Positions 5,118-6,932 of a stretch of 6,932 nucleotides of DNA are shown in pieces (position 1 is the stretch's first letter; each line of letters starts with the position of its first letter). The notes below the pieces were generated by a model. It was given only the letters and a program-made list of their open reading frames with translations. It was not told the origin of the DNA and did not search any database. Both the position numbers and the translations under genes were made by a program. The stretch covers positions 1-6,932 of the forward strand of contig USAR01000074.1 of the NCBI GenBank assembly GCA_900552605.1, in the 5' to 3' direction. Origin of the DNA: an uncultured Oscillospiraceae bacterium (GTDB taxonomy: Bacteria > Bacillota > Clostridia > Oscillospirales > Acutalibacteraceae).

Positions 5118-6932
5118 ATGTTTATGGCGTCTACGGTACAGGTCAAGCCGGTCAAGCTGGGAAACAATGAGAGAATGACCTTCTCAAAAATCAATGAGGT
5201 TATCAAAATGCCTAACCTTGTTGAAATTCAAAAGGATTCATATCAGTGGTTTCTCGACAAAGGACTGGCGGAAGTATTCCGTGATATGTCATCAATAACC
5301 GATTATACGGGAAATCTGGTGCTTAACTTTATAAGCTACCGTTTGGATGACAAGCCGAAGTACACGGTTAAAGAGTGCAAGGAAAGAGATACTACCTATG
5401 CATCTCCTTTGCGTGTGCGCGCCCAGCTCCTTAATAAGGAAACAGGCGAAATCAAAGAGAATGAGGTCTTTATGGGCGATTTTCCGCTTATGACCGAATC
5501 GGGAACCTTCGTTATAAACGGCGCAGAGCGTGTTGTCGTATCGCAGCTTGTTCGTTCACCGGGAGTTTATTACGATTTGGAGATCGATAAAACAGGTAAA
5601 AAGCTCTATAACGCAACGGTTATCCCTAACCGCGGCGCTTGGCTTGAATACGGCACAGAGCAGAGCGACAGCTTTATTGTTCGTATCGATAAAAACAGAA
5701 AGCTGCTTATAACCACGTTTATCCGTGCGCTTGATTTTGCCTGCCAAAAATATCATCTCGGCTTTTCAACCAAGACGAATGCCGATATCATAGAGCTGCT
5801 CGGCGAGGATATGCGCTTGCAGTTAACTCTTGATAAGGACACTATATTTAATGTTGACGACGCGCTTATTGAAATTTACAGAAAGCTGCGTCCCGGCGAG
5901 CCTGCCACGGTTGAGGGCGCTATGTCGCACCTTAACAACCTGCTCTTCGACGAAAGGCATTACGATCTTTCAAAGGTCGGCAGATATAAGTACAATAAAA
6001 AGCTTTCCGCTGTTAATCGCCTTGTGGGCAAGACGCTTTCACGTCCTGCTTTTAACACCGTAACGGGCGAGGTTATTGCAGACGAGGGAACCCGTGTTAC
6101 AAAACAGCTGGCACAGGAGTTCGAAAATCAGGGCATTTCCGAGTTCTTTATAAACGTGCTTGATAACGAGGGCGAGCAGCACGAGGTCAAGGTTCTTACC
6201 AACGGTATGACAGAGCTTTCACAGCATGTTTCAAAGAAGGTTTACGAAGCCGTTGAGGATATTATTTACGATAAGGTTTCGTTCCGCGTTTTGCAGTATC
6301 TTAAGGATTGCTGCGATAATGACGACGACCTTATTGAAGCAATAAAGATAAATATGTCGCCCGAAACGCCTGCCGAAGACGAGCTTAAGAGCCGCGGTAT
6401 GCTTATTTCAAACTACATCACTCCCGACGATATCTTTGCTTCGGTTAACTACCTTATCACACTTAACTATGAGAATGTAGGTAATGTCGACGATATCGAC
6501 CATCTCGGCAACCGTCGTATTCGCTGCGTCGGCGAGCTGCTGCAAAACCAATTCCGCATCGGTTTTGCAAGAATGGAAAGAGTTATTCGTGAAAAGATGA
6601 CCTTGCAGTCGCAGGATCTCGACACAATGACTCCGCAATCGCTTATAAACAACCGTCCCGTAACGGCTGCAATAAAAGAGTTCTTCGGTTCGTCGCCGCT
6701 TTCGCAGTTTATGGATCAGACAAACCCGTTGAGCGAGCTTACTCATAAACGCCGTTTGTCGGCTCTCGGCCCCGGTGGTCTTTCAAGAGACCGTGCGGGA
6801 TTTGAGGTTCGTGACGTTCACTACAGCCACTACGGACGTATGTGTCCTATCGAAACGCCGGAAGGCCCTAACATCGGACTTATTTCATACCTTGCAACAT
6901 TTGCAAAGATAAACAAATACGGCTTTATCGAG
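5118..6932 (+). CDS. rpoB: DNA-directed RNA polymerase beta subunit, N-terminal half (cut by window end)
   Basis: First 605 residues of the RNA polymerase beta subunit; the frame stays open to the last base. The N-terminus has [20 protein letters not shown] (20 residues), typical of Firmicutes. Other landmarks: [20 protein letters not shown] (129-148), [10 protein letters not shown] (169-178), the lobe region, then [11 protein letters not shown] (459-469) and [12 protein letters not shown] (471-482) of the fork region. The rifampicin-binding cluster spans 524-550, followed by [20 protein letters not shown] (557-576) and [13 protein letters not shown] (577-589). The main rifampicin-contact residues are wild type (Q530, F531, D533, H543, R546, S548, L550; E. 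coli number plus 17), predicting sensitivity. Compared from memory with B. subtilis, about 40 extra residues lie between about 319 and 433. It has its own promoter and leader instead of following rplJ-rplL directly; rpoC is expected downstream. Confidence 0.98.
   Translation, partial: MFMASTVQVKPVKLGNNERMTFSKINEVIKMPNLVEIQKDSYQWFLDKGLAEVFRDMSSITDYTGNLVLNFISYRLDDKPKYTVKECKERDTTYASPLRVRAQLLNKETGEIKENEVFMGDFPLMTESGTFVINGAERVVVSQLVRSPGVYYDLEIDKTGKKLYNATVIPNRGAWLEYGTEQSDSFIVRIDKNRKLLITTFIRALDFACQKYHLGFSTKTNADIIELLGEDMRLQLTLDKDTIFNVDDALIEIYRKLRPGEPATVEGAMSHLNNLLFDERHYDLSKVGRYKYNKKLSAVNRLVGKTLSRPAFNTVTGEVIADEGTRVTKQLAQEFENQGISEFFINVLDNEGEQHEVKVLTNGMTELSQHVSKKVYEAVEDIIYDKVSFRVLQYLKDCCDNDDDLIEAIKINMSPETPAEDELKSRGMLISNYITPDDIFASVNYLITLNYENVGNVDDIDHLGNRRIRCVGELLQNQFRIGFARMERVIREKMTLQSQDLDTMTPQSLINNRPVTAAIKEFFGSSPLSQFMDQTNPLSELTHKRRLSALGPGGLSRDRAGFEVRDVHYSHYGRMCPIETPEGPNIGLISYLATFAKINKYGFIE

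Noticed and set aside
4907..5170. Open frame of 87 codons in the rpoB leader running into rpoB
   Set aside because: It overlaps the rpoB start in another frame, begins at a non-ATG codon without a ribosome binding site, and its protein shows no family resemblance. The stretch is better explained as a structured leader.

Overview
The window looks like chromosomal core sequence from a low-to-moderate GC Firmicute of class Clostridia, probably near Ruminococcaceae/Oscillospiraceae. This rests on protein resemblance: a Gram-positive type RpoB, a two-RCK TrkA paired with TrkH, a DUF1540-type Cys-rich mini-protein and a membrane-anchored clostridial-style glycerophosphodiester phosphodiesterase. 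Strong AGGAG-type ribosome binding sites, sigma-A-like promoters and hairpin-plus-U-tract terminators also fit. The lineage is inferred; there is no rRNA to confirm it.

Layout. 49-1407 (+) trkA and 1618-3060 (+) trkH encode the NAD(H)-binding regulatory ring and the membrane pore of a Trk potassium uptake system. They are separated by 210 nt with no clear terminator. A long hairpin terminator (3130-3190) ends trkH. A 51-residue DUF1540-like gene follows (3254-3409, +), with its own possible -10 box and its own terminator (3443-3480). 3675-4493 (-) is a membrane-anchored GDPD that converges on the DUF1540 gene; a hairpin with U-tracts on both sides (3593-3650) sits between them. The GDPD gene has a good sigma-A promoter at 4537-4565. 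5118-6932 (+) is the first 605 codons of rpoB, cut by the window end.

The GDPD and rpoB genes are divergent, and the 624 nt between them holds no supported gene. It contains the GDPD promoter, a perfect 14-bp palindrome inside a longer inverted repeat, a strong rpoB promoter (A/T-rich UP-like tract, TTGACT, 17 nt, TATACT) and a leader of about 250 nt rich in inverted repeats. rpoB is therefore not directly behind rplJ-rplL, its usual neighbours, and appears to have its own promoter and leader.

The coding content is ordinary housekeeping: no mobile element, CRISPR array, tRNA or rRNA was seen, and I found no clearly novel multi-gene system. The most interesting unexplained part is the 4494-5117 intergenic region, especially the rpoB leader.
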